Assembly (NCBI GenBank): GCA_002730365.1
Contig: PBZZ01000105.1
Span: 1-7,132 of the forward strand
Origin: Deltaproteobacteria bacterium
GTDB lineage: Bacteria; SAR324; NAC60-12
Direction: 5' to 3'
Length of the DNA: 7,132 bases
Made by a program: the position numbers and the translations under genes. A model generated the notes under the pieces. It had not been told where the DNA came from and searched no databases. It worked only from the letters and a program-made list of their open reading frames with translations. Below are positions 4,969 through 7,132 of the stretch, one piece after another. Positions within the stretch are counted from its first letter, which is position 1, and each line of letters begins with the position of its first letter.

Positions 4969-5747
4969 GCAGTCGCTGCGGCTAGTTCTTCAAGATGACT
5001 TCGGTAAGCTTCAGGCCCTTTTTCCTCCCAGGTTTTGAGCAGAGCTGAACCAATCACGGCTATGTCCGCGTGCCCTTGCAGTTGGTTTAGATCCTCTCCT
5101 GTACTCAATCCGAACCCCAATGCCAGTGGCAGATCAGAATATCTTCGGCATCGTTTCAAAAATTCGAAGACCATTGGATCAATCTTTGTCACAGCACCAG
5201 TGACTCCCTTCCTGGCTACACAATAGAGAAATCCACTCCCGTTGGCACAGATACGCTGCAACCTAGTATCCTTGTGTGTAGGGGTACAAAGCATGATCGG
5301 ATTCAGTTGATGTTCTTTGCTCAACTGATGCAAATCCTCCATTTCTTCAAGGGGCAGGTCCGGTAGTAAGTACCCACTGGCACCGTGCTCCGCAAGCCTT
5401 GAACAAAAGCTATGGTGACCCATCGCGAAGGCGCTGTTATAGTAACCAATCAACAGTAATGGGAAATCGAATTTTTCATGAGCTCTTCTCATAAAATTAA
5501 AATAGGCGTCCCAGTCGATGCCGTTTTTTAGAGCTTCTTGATTTGCTTTTACAAATAGAGGACCATCTGCGATTGGCTCACTGAAAGGTATTTGCAATTC
5601 TACCATGTCCACATTGGCCGCATGCATTTCTTCAAGCATCCGCCAATTGTCCTCGAGAGAGGGATAACCGACAACTGTGTGGGTCATCAGTAAAATTTTT
5701 TTCTCTTTAAGTCGATTTCTCAAATATTCAGATAGCTTGCTGGACAT
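4965..5747 (-). CDS. trpA: Tryptophan synthase alpha subunit
   Basis: Cleaves indole-3-glycerol phosphate to indole and glyceraldehyde-3-phosphate and passes indole through a tunnel to TrpB in an alpha2-beta2 complex. The protein is 260 residues (E. coli 268), a TIM barrel. The catalytic pair is present: Glu50 in VELQIPFSEP (E. coli Glu49) and Asp61 in IADGP (E. coli Asp60). Also visible are GYYNS (101-105), LLPDLPLEE (127-135), GVTG (181-184), and the phosphate-binding GFGLSTGED (211-219) and IGSAL (232-236). Gln52 and Glu57 replace the more usual Gly and Asp of ELGIPFSDP, pointing to a divergent TrpA subclass. The start lies 7 nt after the trpB stop with GAGATGA as ribosome site, so the two form an operon. 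It converges on the Dabb gene with overlapping stops and no visible terminator hairpin. Confidence 0.96.
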   Translation of the reverse strand: MSSKLSEYLRNRLKEKKILLMTHTVVGYPSLEDNWRMLEEMHAANVDMVELQIPFSEPIADGPLFVKANQEALKNGIDWDAYFNFMRRAHEKFDFPLLLIGYYNSAFAMGHHSFCSRLAEHGASGYLLPDLPLEEMEDLHQLSKEHQLNPIMLCTPTHKDTRLQRICANGSGFLYCVARKGVTGAVTKIDPMVFEFLKRCRRYSDLPLALGFGLSTGEDLNQLQGHADIAVIGSALLKTWEEKGPEAYRSHLEELAAATA

Positions 5748-5754
5748 TCATCTC

Positions 5755-7008
5755 TCAGTTGCTTGCTTTTCGATATTCATTTGATTTTTGATGGATGAAC
5801 TCACGCCACTTGGGATCATCTAGTGCCTCAGCAATATTAAAAATGTCTTTGTCACCCCGACCAGACAAGTTGAATAGAACGATATCCTCTTCATCCATTT
5901 CACTTGATTCGCGCAACAATCCCGCTAACCCATGAGTGCTTTCCAAGGCAGGAATAAGTCCCTCCGATTGGATCAATGAGCGAACAGCATCAATAACCTC
6001 CTGGTCTGTAGCAGAACTAAAGCGCACTTTTCCTTCATCATGCAGATGACTCAAAATTGGCCCGACTCCCACATAATCGAGTCCGGCCGCAATAGAATGG
6101 GTGTGCATCATTTGTCCTTCTTGATTCTGCAGGAAGTAAGTTTTGTAACCTTGAGCTACCCCAATGTGACCACCAAAAAACCTGGCTGCGTGTGCACCAC
6201 TCTCAACACCATGGCCACCTGCTTCGACACCTACCAGCTCAACTTCTTCATCTTCCAGAAACGGCAAAAACAGACCTGAAGCATTTGAACCACCTCCGAC
6301 GCAGGCGTAGATCCGGTCCGGTAATCTCCCTGTAAGTTCTAAGATCTGTTCTCTGGATTCCTGACCAATCAAAGATTGAAAGTAAGAGACCATTGTTGGA
6401 AATGGATGAGGTCCACAGACAGTCCCCAGGGCATAGTGAGTGTCATCCATACTGGCAGACCAATCACGCATTGCTGCATTGATTGCATCCTTGAGGGTTG
6501 CTGAGCCTTCAGTAACAGCGACAACTTCAGCCCCCAGTTGTTCCATCCAGAAAACATTCGGCCGCTGTCGCTCTACATCAAGGGCTCCCATATAGATCGT
6601 GCACTCCAACCCAAAGCGAGCCGCCATGGTTGCGGTTGCCACACCATGCTGTCCTGCTCCAGTTTCAGCAATAACTCTTGATTTTCCCATTCGCTTGACC
6701 AGTAGCCCTTGGCCCATTACGTTGTTGGCTTTATGTGCCCCAGTCTGGTTCAGATCCTCTCGCTTACAATAAATTTGCGCTCCACCATTCTTCTTGCTCA
6801 AGTTTGGCAAGTATGTAATTGGTGTTGGACGGCAAGAGTAGCTCTGCATGGTCTGAACATATTCTGTCCAAAAACTGGGGTCATTCCTTGCAGATTCAAA
6901 TGCTTCAATTAACTCCTCAAATGTCGCCCTGAGAATCTCAGGAATGAACATTCCACCAAATTGGCCATAATAGCCTGGCTTTTCAGTCTGGAATATATCT
7001 GACCACAT
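5755..7008 (-). CDS. trpB: Tryptophan synthase beta subunit (PLP enzyme)
   Basis: Condenses indole with L-serine to give tryptophan, using PLP. The 417-residue protein is slightly longer than the usual near-400. Active-site positions run at a constant offset of six from the Salmonella enzyme: the PLP Schiff-base Lys93 in GAHKANN (Lys87), Glu115 in ETGAGQHG (Glu109) and Asp311 in GLDYVGVGP (Asp305). The PLP-phosphate loop GGGSNA is at 238-243 and SGRGDKD at 382-388. Two segments differ from the common TrpB1 type: GSNASGLF where GSNAIGMF is usual, and GVGPIL where GVGPEH is usual. The start (MWSDIF) has GAGG about 8 nt upstream. trpA follows after 7 nt. No other trp gene is in the window, and trpF or others could lie to the right. 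Confidence 0.97.
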   Translation of the reverse strand: MWSDIFQTEKPGYYGQFGGMFIPEILRATFEELIEAFESARNDPSFWTEYVQTMQSYSCRPTPITYLPNLSKKNGGAQIYCKREDLNQTGAHKANNVMGQGLLVKRMGKSRVIAETGAGQHGVATATMAARFGLECTIYMGALDVERQRPNVFWMEQLGAEVVAVTEGSATLKDAINAAMRDWSASMDDTHYALGTVCGPHPFPTMVSYFQSLIGQESREQILELTGRLPDRIYACVGGGSNASGLFLPFLEDEEVELVGVEAGGHGVESGAHAARFFGGHIGVAQGYKTYFLQNQEGQMMHTHSIAAGLDYVGVGPILSHLHDEGKVRFSSATDQEVIDAVRSLIQSEGLIPALESTHGLAGLLRESSEMDEEDIVLFNLSGRGDKDIFNIAEALDDPKWREFIHQKSNEYRKASN

Positions 7009-7132
7009 TTAGCAAACCTCGTTTATTGACTAGTAATTTTTGGTGAAGGTCTCTTAACTTCCGAAATGCACCTATTATTCACAGTCAACCAAAAGAGTTA
7101 AAATCCTTACTCGAATCAGTTGGCTTGGTGAA
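7009..7132 (-). other. trpB leader / end of window, no gene assigned
   Basis: No frame here can be called a gene. On the plus strand a frame is open from 7047 to the window edge (…PKELKSLLESVGLV) but has no ATG, GTG or TTG start before 7125. On the minus strand a frame ends at a TGA (7084-7086) after DSSKDFNSFG and could be the tail of an upstream gene. A weak minus-strand -10-like AATAAT lies at 7074-7079 without a good -35. ACTAGT, the half-site word of TrpR operators, occurs once at 7029-7034. TTGGTGAA is repeated at 7040-7047 and 7125-7132. Confidence 0.4.

Noticed and set aside
7047..7132. Plus-strand partial frame reading PKELKSLLESVGLV as the start of a divergent gene
   Set aside because: There is no ATG, GTG or TTG before 7125 in that frame and no ribosome site. 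The protein-like look of 28 codons may be chance.
1..7132. Stop-codon reassignment to explain TAA codons in the CDF frame
   Set aside because: thrH, the Dabb gene, trpA and the lipoprotein gene all end at TAA at family-appropriate or sensible lengths.

Overview
The window looks like ordinary chromosomal DNA from a Gram-negative, proteobacteria-like bacterium. By eye its GC content is in the 40s. The evidence is a glutamine synthetase with the adenylylation tyrosine, a lipobox lipoprotein, a ThrH-type phosphatase and full-length housekeeping genes ending in TAA, TAG and TGA, so there is no sign of stop-codon reassignment. TrpA has an 'ELQIPFSEP' active-site segment that I associate from memory with deltaproteobacterial-type enzymes, so an uncultivated marine delta-like lineage is possible. 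That placement is a guess. I see no insertion sequence, CRISPR array, phage gene, tRNA or rRNA.

Layout. (a) 1-322, plus strand: the decayed 3' end of a cation diffusion facilitator (CDF) transporter gene, interrupted by in-frame TAA codons. (b) 414-3038, minus strand: a small lipoprotein gene followed 3 nt later by pdxH, which ends in an intrinsic terminator; then a 258-bp gap rich in nested inverted repeats; then glnA, which ends in a hairpin. (c) 3104-4968, plus strand: thrH and rlmB overlapping by 8 nt, then a Dabb-domain gene. A possible 62-codon membrane protein gene lies on the opposite strand between rlmB and the Dabb gene. (d) 4965-7008, minus strand: trpB-trpA, converging on the Dabb gene with a 4-nt overlap of the two stop codons. 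The last 124 bp are the trpB leader.

How the genes work together. They centre on nitrogen and amino-acid metabolism: GlnA makes glutamine, ThrH acts on phosphoserine and homoserine, TrpBA makes tryptophan from indole-glycerol phosphate and serine, and PdxH makes the PLP that TrpB needs. RlmB modifies 23S rRNA. Apart from the trpBA pair this is shared theme rather than one pathway.

I found no convincing new multi-gene system. The most interesting non-coding signal is the region upstream of glnA. A perfect 12-bp inverted repeat shares one arm with a second, mutually exclusive hairpin, which would suit a leader-RNA switch or nested operators. Other points of interest are the four-cysteine lipoprotein coupled to pdxH, the putative small membrane protein antisense to the end of rlmB, and the broken CDF gene with what looks like a second C-terminal dimerisation domain.
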